Source of the DNA: MFD04716-140 sp963703125
Lineage (GTDB): Bacteria; Bacteroidota; Bacteroidia; Flavobacteriales; Flavobacteriaceae
Direction: 5' to 3'
Assembly (NCBI GenBank): GCA_963703125.1
Contig: OY969790.1
Location: 3,100,001 to 3,164,000 of the forward strand
DNA length: 64,000 bases
In this document: positions 1 through 9,283 of the stretch, in pieces
Numbering within the stretch: position 1 is the stretch's first letter
Layout: every line of letters starts with the position of its first letter
Notes under the pieces: model-generated
What the model was told of the DNA's origin: nothing
The model's database searches: none
Seen by the model: only the letters and a program-made list of their open reading frames with translations
Program-made: the position numbers and the translations under genes

Positions 1-2271
1 GATATTTGGTTTAAATACAGAAAGGAACAGGAAAAACAGTAAAGCCAGGCCTAAAAGAAAATAGAAGACGGCCAATCTGGTAAACACATTCATTTTGTTC
101 AACAGAATTTCAGCATTTAATTTAGTGTCTGAAGGTAGTACTTCACCTCCGTTATTCTTCTGGTAATCCTTTAGCTCAGTAAGTATTAGATTAGCCTTAC
201 TATAGTTATTACTTGTAATTCCGGACTTTAATGCTGAAGTATAGTCAGTGAAAAATTTATCGGCCACATTGTTTTCATGATTATGACCGTCGTTTTGGCT
301 GTGATTATGGGTTGAATTGGATACCCAAGTATTATTTGGGTCACCTGGGTTTGGAATAATTTTTAAAAGCGACCCAGAAAAGGCCATACTCAGAATATTG
401 ATACGTTCATCAATTTTTATAAGTTCCTTTTCATAGACCCCTCTATCAGTGGGGTCCAAGCTGTAGATACTACGCATTTCTTCCCGTAGTTTATACGTGC
501 CATTTTGGTCAAAGAAGTCTTTATAGGCGGCATAATCTTCCGCAACACTTAACAATTTATGAATGTCTTGATGTTTTCCCATTTTAATGATCGGTGCACT
601 ATACCAATCTTGTTTATTGGCAAAAAGACTTAAAATAACCTGGTCGGCACTTAACCCGTACATACTTTCCTTACGGGCCAATTTCCGCATGATTTCCCGA
701 GAGAGGGTATGCATAGGTTTCATCCTTCCTTTAAAATCCTGTACTACCAAAGAACTGAACTCGGCAGCATGGTCTGCTCCAACTGCATTTTTAACAAAGG
801 ATTCTTGAGCATTCGCGGATAAAGAAATAAACAGCACTAGGATAAAAGTGCCGCTCTTTGCCCTAAGTTTTTTGATTTTTTGGGTGACTTGATAAAAACG
901 GGTGTTCTTATTGAACAGAGTCCATAGCATACCTATGGTCAAAAGTGCATAGCCTATGTAGGAAATCCAAGTACCCCAAAAATCATGGTTTACACTTAAA
1001 TAGGTTCCTTTCTCATCTTTGTCAAAAGACGATTGAAAGAAACGGTAGCCATCATAATCTAAAATATTATTCATAAAAATACGATAATCAAAGCGTTCAT
1101 TGTTCCGGGAATCCACAAGGGTAACTTCGCTCGCATAGGATGAGGCGCTGTTGGTGCCGGGATATTTTTCCAGTATAAATTCGTTTAGTTTTATTTGAAA
1201 AGGCACAACCACTTCTTTGGAACCATAAGATACTGAAATGTCTAAATCATTAAAATTCAATAAATTAGGTCTTCCTGAATTTCCTCTACTACCGAAAACC
1301 ATAGCTTCTTGTGAATTACCATTAACAGAAATATCCATTACTACTGCGTTTACGCTCTCGTTTTTAACTTTTGAACTTTCAGAATCCATTTGGACTTTAC
1401 CACTTTTCATAAATTTTGAAAACACCATATTTGCGCTACCATCAGAGTATAGTGATCGCAAGCGTAATGGATTATAGGTGTTAGAGCCCATAATGGTGTC
1501 CTTTTGTTGTGTAGCCATTACGGTTTGCATAAAAGTCCTATCCGAAGAAAACAATAATGAATCGTTGCGATAAACAATGTTGAAAGCATTGGGTAGTTGC
1601 GTTTCCTTGAAATTATATACAAAATTGCGAATGCGTTTTGTTTGCCCTTGATTGATGAAATATTCTTCCCTGCCATTTGCCCCGGCAACCACAATTTGTA
1701 ATGTGGGTTTACCGTCAATGCTCTCTACCAACATTTGTTTGGGGTTGGGTATAAAATCTTTGACCTTTATCTCGAAAAGATCATCACCAATTAAATAAGA
1801 TTCACTCCAGCTATTATTACCCAAGGAGGCGAACAAAACTGGTTCTTCAAAATCATAGGTTTGCCCGGCTTTTGACACTTTAAATTTCAAAAATGAATTG
1901 GATGATAAAAATCGGTTTGAAGCATTATTTTCCCGAATATGCATCACGCCCTCAAAACCAAAATAACGAGTTATACCCGCACCTATTAATATGATGATGA
2001 TGGATGCATGGAATAACAATAATGGCCATTTCTTTTGGGGAATCATTCGGAACTTGAAAATATTCACAATAATGCTAATACCGAATAATAGAAGTAAGAG
2101 TTCAAACCACCAAGATTTAAAGATGACCTTTTGTGCCGCACTGGTACCAAAATCGTTTTCCACAAAAGTGGCAATACCTATGGCTGCAGCGAATAGTACT
2201 ATATAAAGTCCGGCAGCTCTCGTGTTAAAAAGACTTGAAAGAATTTTTTTTACTTTTTGAAGATTGCTCAT
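1..2271 (-). CDS. Cytochrome c biogenesis protein (ResB-like/CcsA-type), 3' end outside window
   Basis: Open from an ATG at 2271 to the left edge without a stop, 757 codons, so the C-terminal part is missing. It starts MSNLQKVKKILSSLFNTRAA, followed by hydrophobic segments at about residues 20-38, 53-70 and 84-102, then a large extracytoplasmic part typical of ResB/Ccs1. Near residue 440 there is another membrane segment after HDFWGTWISYIGYALLTIG, and another hydrophobic stretch close to the edge. Flavobacterial homologues are single polypeptides of about 1,050 residues in which a ResB-like half is followed by CcsA with its WWD haem-handling motif; that half would lie outside. The role is to carry haem across the inner membrane and attach it to apocytochromes, which fits the multihaem cytochrome gene at 52.3 kb. 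Family assignment is firm; the CcsA half is inferred. Confidence 0.85.
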   Translation of the reverse strand, partial: MSNLQKVKKILSSLFNTRAAGLYIVLFAAAIGIATFVENDFGTSAAQKVIFKSWWFELLLLLFGISIIVNIFKFRMIPQKKWPLLLFHASIIIILIGAGITRYFGFEGVMHIRENNASNRFLSSNSFLKFKVSKAGQTYDFEEPVLFASLGNNSWSESYLIGDDLFEIKVKDFIPNPKQMLVESIDGKPTLQIVVAGANGREEYFINQGQTKRIRNFVYNFKETQLPNAFNIVYRNDSLLFSSDRTFMQTVMATQQKDTIMGSNTYNPLRLRSLYSDGSANMVFSKFMKSGKVQMDSESSKVKNESVNAVVMDISVNGNSQEAMVFGSRGNSGRPNLLNFNDLDISVSYGSKEVVVPFQIKLNEFILEKYPGTNSASSYASEVTLVDSRNNERFDYRIFMNNILDYDGYRFFQSSFDKDEKGTYLSVNHDFWGTWISYIGYALLTIGMLWTLFNKNTRFYQVTQKIKKLRAKSGTFILVLFISLSANAQESFVKNAVGADHAAEFSSLVVQDFKGRMKPMHTLSREIMRKLARKESMYGLSADQVILSLFANKQDWYSAPIIKMGKHQDIHKLLSVAEDYAAYKDFFDQNGTYKLREEMRSIYSLDPTDRGVYEKELIKIDERINILSMAFSGSLLKIIPNPGDPNNTWVSNSTHNHSQNDGHNHENNVADKFFTDYTSALKSGITSNNYSKANLILTELKDYQKNNGGEVLPSDTKLNAEILLNKMNVFTRLAVFYFLLGLALLFFLFLSVFKPNI

Positions 2272-2635
2272 CTTGGTATAATGACTGGTGGTTAAAAGTT
2301 TGTATTGTGGACAAAATCGCTTGACATAAAAAATAGGTTCAATTATATTTATTTCATGAAAGAACAAAGCCCCAATAATGTGCCCTTACTCATAGTAGAA
2401 CAGTCGAGCTTCTTAAATTACTCAAACAAAATCCTTAAATCTTGGATTATGGAGTACTGAAAGTCTTTTACTGCAGATAGAGTAGAAAAAACATAAAATT
2501 CAAATCGATTCATACTGTTTTGGCACTCTTTTATATATTTAAGTTATGAAAGCGTCAGAACGTCTTTCAGGTAGACCTATTCGGTTACCTATTTTGAAAA
2601 AACGATTACAACCATTTGGTTATTAATGGGATAGG

Positions 2636-2664
2636 GCAGGGGGTTAAAACTCTGCCACCCCGAC
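2636..2664 (+). pseudogene. 3' fragment resembling tRNA-Pro (T arm and acceptor 3' strand)
   Basis: The bases GGCAGGGGGTTAAAACTCTG then CCACCCCGAC look like a degenerate T arm followed by an acceptor 3' strand. CTGCCACCCCGAC is how flavobacterial tRNA-Pro genes end as I remember them. A matching 5' acceptor strand (CGGGGTG) is not present upstream and the T loop lacks TTCRA, so this is not a functional tRNA. A 3'-end-only copy next to a terminator is what an integrative element leaves at its attachment site. The tRNA identity is from memory. Confidence 0.4.
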
Positions 2665-2667
2665 TTA

Positions 2668-2722
2668 AGAATCAAAGGTTTACGAATTGAATTTCGTAAA
2701 CCTTTTCTATTTGTACTCAATT
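2668..2722 (+). repeat. Diverged direct repeat, left copy (partner at 12099-12155)
   Basis: This segment, which includes the terminator hairpin, aligns to 12099-12155 in the same orientation at roughly 80% identity with one indel. Shared blocks are AATCA(A/G)AGGTTTA, then GAATTGA, a T-rich stretch, and a final ACTCAATT. It brackets the accessory genes between 2.8 and 12.1 kb. Either an old pair of attachment sites or two related tRNA terminators could explain it. Confidence 0.5.
2674..2706 (+). terminator. Perfect 13-bp hairpin with T-rich tail
   Basis: AAAGGTTTACGAA (2674-2686) pairs perfectly with TTCGTAAACCTTT (2693-2705) over a 6-base loop; the 3' arm runs into TTTTCTATTT. It lies right behind the tRNA-Pro-like fragment and would end plus-strand transcripts. 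Because of the A run on the other side it may also serve the minus-strand gene. Confidence 0.75.
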
Positions 2723-2839
2723 AAACAATCTAAAATTGACGGGTATGTTAATGGTCAACAAGTGGATTTATAAATGTATGACTAAGTCCTTTAGAATCCA
2801 GAATCTTCCATAGGGAAATTCAATGGGCAATACGGTCTT

Positions 2840-3877
2840 TTAGTCATTGCCCAATTTCTCCAGGACATCCTGCAATAGCAATTTAGTTGCCCTCACGCCA
2901 TCGTCATTGGATAAAAAGTTTTGGTCGCTACCCATATCCCGCATTAGGCCTCCTTCGTATTCAATACCCACATATCCACCGGTTCACCCCGAACCCTTGA
3001 TGATGTTGAACATTTTAATAAAATCTGTTTCAATGTCGAATCCCTTAGCATCAAATCTATGGGTCTTGGCAGAAATTCCTTTCACATAGGGCATCATTTT
3101 GGCCACACCTTCATATTTGTCATATTCCTTTAAACATTTGGTGCCGATCAAGTCTTTAAAGTCCATACTTTTTGCAATTGTTCGCTCAACACAAAAATTC
3201 CCGAAATCAGGTAAGAAGCCCTTATTTTTTTGATCAAGCTGCTTCATTATTCCTACCAGCCAATCTGCATTGGTAGAGTTGCCAAAATGATTTTCAACAA
3301 TAACATTCATTTCTGCCTTGGCTGCAAAATCCAAAAGTTTTCCATACCCATCTACCGCGGCAATAGCTATTTCCTCAGGAGTCCCAGGTTCTATTTTTCC
3401 AGTTAGGACGCCCATAGCATCACCCAAATTTACCCTTATAGATGTACAGCCCAAATACTTGGCAGCCTCTACCCATTCGTAATGACTTTCTACCGCCGCA
3501 TTTCGTTCTTTGTCATTGATAGAAGTGATATTGGCACCATCCACCATAATGAGGTGATTTACCATGCCCAAATCATCACAGCGCTGTTTTAACTCCCTCA
3601 TATACCCCGAATCGGTATGCTTACCATTAAAAAACCCGGAAACATATTCCAATACGGTTATATCGTGTACTTCCTTGGCCCTTGCCGGAAAATCCATATT
3701 GGTCATTTTACCAGCATAGAGTTCAGAAGCAAATGAAAATTCAGCTAACGAGATTTCAAAGGTAAACGTGTCTTTTAACCCCATTGGGAACAACGGCACA
3801 GGGAAAAGTGTACTTAACCCAAGACCAGCTGTGGCTGTTCCCACTTGGCCTATAAATTTTCGACGTGATATTTTCAT
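2840..3877 (-). pseudogene. Tat-exported sugar phosphate isomerase/epimerase, interrupted by an in-frame TGA
   Basis: The gene begins MKISRRKFIGQVGTATAGLG, a Tat-type signal (RRKF), and continues as an AP-endonuclease-2/xylose-isomerase-like TIM barrel of the kind found in Bacteroidetes sugar isomerase/epimerase families. Metal-site-like stretches such as VIVENHFGNS and GISAKTHRFD are visible. The frame stops at a TGA at 2986-2984 after ...FNIIKGSG, giving 297 residues. The same frame then continues for 48 codons (TGGYVGIEYEGGLMRDMGSD...) to a TAA at 2842-2840. YVGIEYEGG is the expected end of this family, so the TGA splits one gene of 345 sense codons. The loss of the last barrel segment probably impairs function; a base-call error would also explain it. 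Confidence 0.75.
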
Positions 3878-4308
3878 ATTTTCTACATTTTGAGACCTAA
3901 AGTAATTCTATTTAGCAATAAATATAGTAGAAACATGTACAAAAAAAGCGCCTTTTGATCTTCTCATTTTTAAAGACACCATAAACGCCATGATGGCTAA
4001 TAGAATGATTTCGAAACTCTAGTAGATGACATTCAAAATTCCAACAATGAATTTTAAATTATTTTTAATACTTAATTTATTAAGTCTTACTGAAATTATG
4101 GATGCTTCTGTTTTGTTGCCACTTGATGCATATATGCCAACATATTCAGGTGCTATGGTTAGTTCCTTGCTTTTTATTTCTTTAAAGGTAAAATCTCCTA
4201 CTTACATTTTGGATAGAATAGGATGTTTGAAAACTTGTTCGGATTTTCAAAATAAATAAGGGCATTGAATACTTTAGAAATTAGGGTGCCTAGGTAATTG
4301 CTTCTCGA
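3878..4308. other. Intergenic region, no supported gene
   Basis: There are 431 bases between two minus-strand genes. The minus strand at about 4050-4200 has an open stretch reading KELTIAPEYVGIYASSGNK, with no good start and stops on both sides. It could be the remnant of a decayed gene, but I do not recognise it. A 77-codon plus-strand frame at 4026-4259 has low-complexity composition and is not believed. Confidence 0.4.
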
Positions 4309-5220
4309 TTATTGCTCAGCCGAAAATCCACTTGCCCTTAGTTTTTCAAAAAACTGCGTGGTTTTTTGTACAGATGCATCATCATTAATATCAAAAAGCC
4401 TAAATGTTTCTTTATCCCCTTTGTATAAAGGATTTTCCTGCATATCGCCTTGAGATTTATAGGCCGCAATTACCCATTGTGCAATCACTTTATAAGAAAC
4501 CTGTTTCCCATGCGCCCCAAAACGAGTGGCTACATCCAGGTAAAATGACGGCGCGTTTTTTTTCATGGTCGTTTCTGGAAAACCTTCTAGCATGGTGAAG
4601 GTTTCAGGCGTTTCATCTTTATAGGTGCTCCCTGCAATAATGATCGGCCGGTTTGAACCTTTGTATCGTTGCAGTGCACGCAATGCCATTATAACAGCTG
4701 TTTTATGATGGCCATGTTGACCTTCAAAAGGAAACATGGTAATTACAAAATCGTATTGCTGTGCAGTAAGAATCTGGTCAAGTTTTTTTTCAATCAGGGG
4801 AACATCCCAGTTTTTGCCAGTCACATAAGGTATCGGGTCAAGGTTGTAATAATCATCCCGCTGCTCAAAAAAGAAGTATTTCCTAATTCCCATAATGTCA
4901 CCAGCTTCCATAACTTCCTTTTTCCGAATCCTTGGTAACTCAGCCCGGCCGATCGTTGAATCGGTTAAATTATGGCCATAATAGACAGCACCGAGTTCTG
5001 ATCCGTTAAATCCGCCCTGCCCATCAGTTAGCAGCGCCAGGTCAACCGTTCCTTTTAGGTCGTGGGTTATTTTATACAATAGAATGGGGAAACTTGTTTC
5101 ATCATCTGGGTGTGCATCTACGACCAGTACCCTTGGGCCAGTTTGGCAAACCACCATGGTAAAAGAAAATATTATAGACAAACTGATAATGCTTAAGTGC
5201 TTTGGGGATTGGCTTTTCAT
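4309..5220 (-). CDS. PIG-L family deacetylase, secreted
   Basis: 303 residues with a hydrophobic N-terminal signal (about residues 8-26). The LmbE/PIG-L zinc site is clear: AHPDDE at 36-41 and HGHHK at 169-173, in a single de-N-acetylase domain that fills the protein. Members hydrolyse N-acetyl groups from sugars such as GlcNAc conjugates; an exported version in a marine Bacteroidetes most likely acts on extracellular amino-sugar polymers or glycoconjugates, but the substrate cannot be read from sequence. It stands alone, with gaps of over 400 bases on both sides. The ATG at 5220 is the natural start because the signal peptide follows at once. Confidence 0.88.
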   Translation of the reverse strand: MKSQSPKHLSIISLSIIFSFTMVVCQTGPRVLVVDAHPDDETSFPILLYKITHDLKGTVDLALLTDGQGGFNGSELGAVYYGHNLTDSTIGRAELPRIRKKEVMEAGDIMGIRKYFFFEQRDDYYNLDPIPYVTGKNWDVPLIEKKLDQILTAQQYDFVITMFPFEGQHGHHKTAVIMALRALQRYKGSNRPIIIAGSTYKDETPETFTMLEGFPETTMKKNAPSFYLDVATRFGAHGKQVSYKVIAQWVIAAYKSQGDMQENPLYKGDKETFRLFDINDDASVQKTTQFFEKLRASGFSAEQ

Positions 5221-5377
5221 GTTCAGGTTGATTTTTAGGATGCTATAGAATTTAGTTATGCGGTCGACAAGGTATAAAAGAGTACGCTTCTTTGTTTAAA
5301 AATAGAATTTTTTACAAAGGAAAATTATAGAAAAATGAGATTGTCGATAACCATAAGATCTATTCTCCCATTTTTGG

Positions 5378-5465
5378 ATGTTTCGGGTTCCAATCTGCGC
5401 CTTGGACTCATTCAAACAAAAAAGCCAGACAATTGTCTCGCCTTTGCTGGTCGTGGTGACAGGAA
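5378..5465 (-). pseudogene. tRNA-3'-end-like fragment followed by a hairpin
   Basis: Read on the minus strand, GATTCACTTCCTGTCACCAC (ending near 5451) resembles a worn T arm plus acceptor 3' strand. It is followed by AAAGGCGAGACAATTGTC, which nearly pairs with itself and continues into GGCTTTTTTG. This is the layout of a tRNA end with its terminator, without the rest of the tRNA. It would be the second tRNA-end remnant in the accessory stretch. Identity of the tRNA is not determined. Confidence 0.3.
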
Positions 5466-5657
5466 GTGAATCTAGAAACATAACCAGTTTAAAATCAATA
5501 TGTTATATCAATGTTTTCAAAATAGGACCCGTATTAGGCCAGGTATCATCACTTTTTGATGCTTTCGCAATCCAAAAATAGAAAAGGTGTATCAAAATGA
5601 TATAAATCCATTCAAATTTAATTGATCCATTATTTGAACCTTTAAGGTTTGAAAATA

Positions 5658-5677
5658 AAAAAGGCAACTGCCTTTTT
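5658..5677. terminator. Short bidirectional hairpin
   Basis: AAAAAGGC (5658-5665) and GCCTTTTT (5670-5677) form an 8-bp stem over a 4-base loop (AACT), with A and T runs that let it work in either direction. No intact gene ends immediately before it, so it probably belonged to a gene that has been lost. Confidence 0.5.
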
Positions 5678-6338
5678 AGCCTCAAAAAACTTTTAATTTA
5701 TGGGACTTTTATACTTCAGATTTTGAAGATTACGATGTGCTTTGTGATTGGGTAAATCAACCTCTTAAAAGGTTTGAGATAATTGTCGGAACAGTATAAG
5801 AACTGGCCCTTCTTTGAATCCCCAAAATAAATCATATATTGACAATAATTGTATAGGTCAAAAAGCAGAACAATGCAATCAGGACTCCTAAGAAAGGGGT
5901 TCTAAACCAGTATTTTTTTGCCAAATACAAATAGAAAAGGACGTATAGGTCATCAAGGAACAATAATGCCGTAAAGTCTTGGAAAACCTCAGGATAACTG
6001 ATTTTAAAAGAAATTTGAGTATCCCCGCCCCCAAAGCCGCACATGCTTTTTCTTCATAAAATTTTGAAGTCATGGGTCCCCAAAATCAGGTACTAAAAAA
6101 TTGACTATTAAAAGAATCAAAATTGAAAAAGCAGTCCCAGGAAAAGAACGAATTAAGGAACTATACTTTCTTTGCTATTGGCCGCTAACTTTTCCCGGTC
6201 AGCATAAATTATGCGCATTTCATAAAAAAAAATTACTTCATCTGATTATTTACCACAATCAAAAATATAAATAGGATTGGATTTTTTATCAATATAATCT
6301 TTGCCTATTTTTAGATTTTGTACCTCTAAATTACTTCA

Positions 6339-7628
6339 ATGCTAGCTTGGCTCGGTCTGCTTACCATTATAGCACTGCTTTTTTTGGTCATGACCAAAAA
6401 AATGGCCGCGGTGGTAGCTTTGATTCTTGTTCCCATCGTCACGGCCTTAATGGCCGGATTTACCCATGAGATTATCGGCTTTATAACGGAAGGTATTAAA
6501 TCCATTGCTACCACCGGGGTCATGTTCATTTTTGCCATTCTTTTTTTCGGAATATTGACCGATGCCGGAACTTTTAAACCCTTGATCAAAAAGTTATTAA
6601 GTTTTTCAGGTAATGATCCGGCGAAGGTTACCGTGGCTACGGCCTTATTGGCTATGCTCGTACATTTAGACGGTTCGGGCGCGGTTACTTTTTTGGTTAC
6701 CATACCTGCTTTTTTACCGCTCTACGATGCGCTCAACATGAAACGAACCACATTGGCCACCGTTACCGCATTGGGAGCCGGAACCATGAATATTTTACCC
6801 TGGGGCGGCCCTACGATTCGAGCGGCATCAGCCTTGGAAGTTTCTGTAACGACCCTTTTCAATCCCATTCTTTTACCAGTGTTATTAGGACTTTTTTCCG
6901 TACTTGTCATTGCTTTTTTTCTTGGGAAAAAGGAGCGCAAGAATGTGTCTTTGACCGGAGCAGATGCCGTTTATGAAACGGCTGAAATACAATCCACAGA
7001 GCATGAACGTTCAAAATTTTTCTACGTGAACATAGCCATGATTTTGGTTGCGGTTGCGGTGCTTATCAGTGGAATGGTGCCTCCACATATCATATTTATG
7101 GTAGCCTTTGCCGTGGCCATTACGCTAAACTATCCAAACCCTACAGTACAAGGGGAACGAATAGATTCCCATGCAAAGGCAGCACTATTGATGGCCAGTA
7201 TCCTATTTGCCGCTGGGTGTTTTACAGGTATCTTAAAAGGGTCGGGCATGATAGATGCCATGGCACAGGGCGCAGTAACGTTGATTCCCGAATCTGTTGG
7301 TGGCCATTTGGCCGTGCTAACGGGTATCGTCTCCATGCCCGCCAGTCTTTTGTTCGATCCAGATTCATTTTATTTTGGTATTCTTCCCTTAGTTTCCAGC
7401 ACGGCTTCGCACTTTGGGGTAGCATCGGTTGAAGTTGGCCGTGCCGCAATAATGGGCCAGATGACTACTGGCTTCCCTGTAAGTCCGCTCACCGGTTCCA
7501 CCTATTTATTGATAGGGTTGACCGGAGTGGACTTGGGAGAACATCAGAGAAAAACCATTCCCTTAGCGTTTTTGGTTACTTTGATCATTCTATCGTTTTC
7601 ATTATTAATCGGTGCCATAAGTTGGTAA
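6339..7628 (+). CDS. CitMHS-family organic acid transporter
   Basis: 429 residues, almost all membrane segments. The N-terminal half (MLAWLGLLTIIALLFLVMTK ... FAILFFGILTDAGTF ... VHLDGSGAVTFLVTIPAF ... TMNILPWGGPTIRAASALE) matches the Mg/citrate:H+ symporter family closely, including the conserved LPWGGPT loop, and the C-terminal half has the matching repeat with LTGSTYLLIGLTGVDLGEHQ. Length is normal for the family. Members import citrate or similar acids as metal complexes. The downstream AtuA pair follows at once (end TAA at 7628, next ATG at 7631), so the transported compound is probably the acid that this pair handles; which acid is unknown. Confidence 0.88.
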   Translation: MLAWLGLLTIIALLFLVMTKKMAAVVALILVPIVTALMAGFTHEIIGFITEGIKSIATTGVMFIFAILFFGILTDAGTFKPLIKKLLSFSGNDPAKVTVATALLAMLVHLDGSGAVTFLVTIPAFLPLYDALNMKRTTLATVTALGAGTMNILPWGGPTIRAASALEVSVTTLFNPILLPVLLGLFSVLVIAFFLGKKERKNVSLTGADAVYETAEIQSTEHERSKFFYVNIAMILVAVAVLISGMVPPHIIFMVAFAVAITLNYPNPTVQGERIDSHAKAALLMASILFAAGCFTGILKGSGMIDAMAQGAVTLIPESVGGHLAVLTGIVSMPASLLFDPDSFYFGILPLVSSTASHFGVASVEVGRAAIMGQMTTGFPVSPLTGSTYLLIGLTGVDLGEHQRKTIPLAFLVTLIILSFSLLIGAISW

Positions 7629-7630
7629 GT

Positions 7631-8968
7631 ATGAAAAAAATCAGAATTGGAAGTGGGGCGGGGTATGCGGGTGATCGATTGGGACCTGCTTTGGAACTTA
7701 TTAAAAAAGGTAATCTGGACTATATTTGCTTTGAAGGTTTGGCCGAACGCACTATTTCATTGGCCCAGCAGGCAAAAAAAATGAATCCAACACTGGGGTA
7801 TAATGACCTTCTCCTATACCGAATGAAGGAAGTGCTTCCATTGGCGAATAAGCACCAAACCAAGATAATAACCAATATGGGAGCTGCTAATCCATTAGAT
7901 GCCATGAAGGAAATTGGCAAACTGGCAGTGTCCCTTGGCTTATCCAATATTAAAATTGCAGCAGTACTTGGCGATGATTGCAGTTCAAATATCGCTGATT
8001 ACATGCAGTATTCCATATTGGAAACCGGACTGCCTTTGTCATCCCTTAAAGATTATATTCTTTCAGCCAATGCCTATTTGGGATGTGAAGGTATCGTGGA
8101 AGCTCTTGAGAATGGAGCGGATATAGTGATTACCGGGCGTGTGGCGGATCCTTCTTTATTTTTGGCTCCTATGCTGTACGAATTTGGCTGGGAAAAAGCG
8201 CAGACCAAGCTGCTGGGCACAGGCACTTTGATAGGTCATCTTTTGGAATGTGCAGGTCAGGTTACCGGAGGTTATTTTGCAGATCCCGGGAAAAAGGAGG
8301 TTCCTGATCTTTGGAATCTGGGATTTCCATTTGTGGAAATAGATGAAAATGGAAACGGTTTTATTTCTAAACTTTCCGATTCGGGGGGAATGGTTACCCC
8401 GGCAACATGTACCGAGCAATTATTATATGAAATTCATGACCCTGAAAACTATATTACACCGGACTGTACAGCTGATTTTTCAAAGGTTATGTTCTTCCAA
8501 GAAGGAAAGGATCGAGTTGTTTTTAATGGCGCGAATTCCAAACTAGCAACCGATACGTATAAAGTGAGTGTGGGTTATTCAGATGGCTTCATTGGTGAAG
8601 GGGAAATTAGTTATGGAGGAGCAAATTGTCTACAAAGAGGATTACTGGCGAAAAAGATTATGGAAAAACGATTGGAACGAGTACCCTTTAAAATTGCCGA
8701 CCTTAGAATTGAACTGATCGGAATCAATTCTTTATTAGGTAAGCAAGTTCATTCTTCAGAACCTAACGAAATACGTTTAAGGGTAGCAGGGAAAACATTA
8801 TTTAAGGAGGAGGCGCAACTGTTAGCGAATGAGGTGGAAGCCCTTTACACCAATGGACCGGCAGGAGGTGGTGGTGCGACAAGGAAAATTTCGGAAGTTT
8901 TGGCGATTGCATCCATTCTTGTGCCAAAATCTGATATTGAGTTGAGTGTTCAATATATAACAACATAG
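7631..8968 (+). CDS. Acyclic terpene utilization AtuA family protein (DUF1446)
   Basis: Translation from the ATG at 7631 (MKKIRIGSGAGYAGDRLGPA) gives 445 residues; a TTG nine bases earlier would overlap the preceding stop and is less likely. GSGAGYAGDRL, the GADIVITGRVADPSLFLAPM segment and TGGYFADPG are typical of AtuA/DUF1446 proteins. In Pseudomonas, AtuA belongs to the citronellol/geraniol degradation cluster, but its reaction is not well defined and most family members sit in unrelated acid or amino-acid pathways. The C-terminal domain found in longer members is encoded separately by the next gene. Function here is inferred only as a catabolic step for the acid taken up by the CitMHS transporter. 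Confidence 0.8.
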   Translation: MKKIRIGSGAGYAGDRLGPALELIKKGNLDYICFEGLAERTISLAQQAKKMNPTLGYNDLLLYRMKEVLPLANKHQTKIITNMGAANPLDAMKEIGKLAVSLGLSNIKIAAVLGDDCSSNIADYMQYSILETGLPLSSLKDYILSANAYLGCEGIVEALENGADIVITGRVADPSLFLAPMLYEFGWEKAQTKLLGTGTLIGHLLECAGQVTGGYFADPGKKEVPDLWNLGFPFVEIDENGNGFISKLSDSGGMVTPATCTEQLLYEIHDPENYITPDCTADFSKVMFFQEGKDRVVFNGANSKLATDTYKVSVGYSDGFIGEGEISYGGANCLQRGLLAKKIMEKRLERVPFKIADLRIELIGINSLLGKQVHSSEPNEIRLRVAGKTLFKEEAQLLANEVEALYTNGPAGGGGATRKISEVLAIASILVPKSDIELSVQYITT

Positions 8969-8971
8969 CAA

Positions 8972-9274
8972 ATGAAACTTTGGGACATCGCACATGCCAG
9001 AACAGGCGACAAAGGAAATATCAGCAATATTTCGATCATTGCCTATAAACCTGAATATTATGAACTTATTAGAACGAACTTGACTTCCGATAGCGTAAAG
9101 AAATGGTTCGGAACGCAAGTAAAAGGGGCCGTACACCGATATGAACTACCTCAGTTGGGGGCCCTAAATTTTGTAATGTATGAGGCTTTGAATGGGGGAG
9201 TTACGAGCTCTACCGCCTTGGATAAACATGGAAAAACACTTGGTGCCTACTTGCTCGAAATGCCCATTAAATAG
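8972..9274 (+). CDS. AtuA-like C-terminal (ferredoxin-fold) small protein
   Basis: 100 residues starting 3 bases after the AtuA stop codon. MKLWDIAHARTGDKGNISNI is the signature start of the small domain that follows DUF1446 in fused proteins (H-R-T/S-G-D-K-G), and the sequence ends ..LGAYLLEMPIK. It is therefore the second half of a split AtuA enzyme and probably forms a complex with the product of the preceding gene. No catalytic residues are established for this domain. Confidence 0.8.
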   Translation: MKLWDIAHARTGDKGNISNISIIAYKPEYYELIRTNLTSDSVKKWFGTQVKGAVHRYELPQLGALNFVMYEALNGGVTSSTALDKHGKTLGAYLLEMPIK

Positions 9275-9283
9275 AAACAAAGA

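Larger units (their letters stand above)
2272..2839. other. Intergenic region with tRNA-like fragment and terminator
   Basis: The 568 bases between the two minus-strand genes hold no convincing gene. An ATG at 2356 opens a 34-codon plus-strand frame (MKEQSPNNVPLLIVEQSS...) that might be the start of a lost response-regulator-like gene, but there is too little to claim it. The right half holds a tRNA-3'-end-like sequence and a strong hairpin, listed separately. Confidence 0.5.
5221..6338. other. 1.1-kb gene-poor region with decayed fragments
   Basis: No intact gene is supported. It holds a tRNA-end-like fragment with a hairpin (5378-5465, minus), a short terminator (5658-5677), a 40-codon open plus-strand piece at 5680-5800 ending in a stop (WDFYTSDFEDYDVLCDWVNQ...), and a minus-strand piece at 5832-6073 whose end (YLAKKYWFRTPFLGVLIALF...) looks like the last membrane segments of a lost protein, with the upstream part in another frame. 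I recognise neither. The promoter of the downstream transporter gene probably lies in the AT-rich 6240-6330, but I see no exact TTG/TAnnTTTG pair. Confidence 0.45.

Noticed and set aside
2840..3877. Selenocysteine at the TGA of the isomerase gene
   Set aside because: The protein family has no redox site at this place and no selenocysteine insertion hairpin is visible behind the TGA.
4026..4259. 77-codon plus-strand frame between two minus-strand genes
   Set aside because: Composition is low-complexity Leu/Ile/Ser, no family features, and the other strand holds an equally plausible decayed frame.
6326..6703. 125-codon minus-strand frame opposite the CitMHS gene
   Set aside because: It is the antisense shadow of the transporter's first third, which has strong family motifs on the plus strand.
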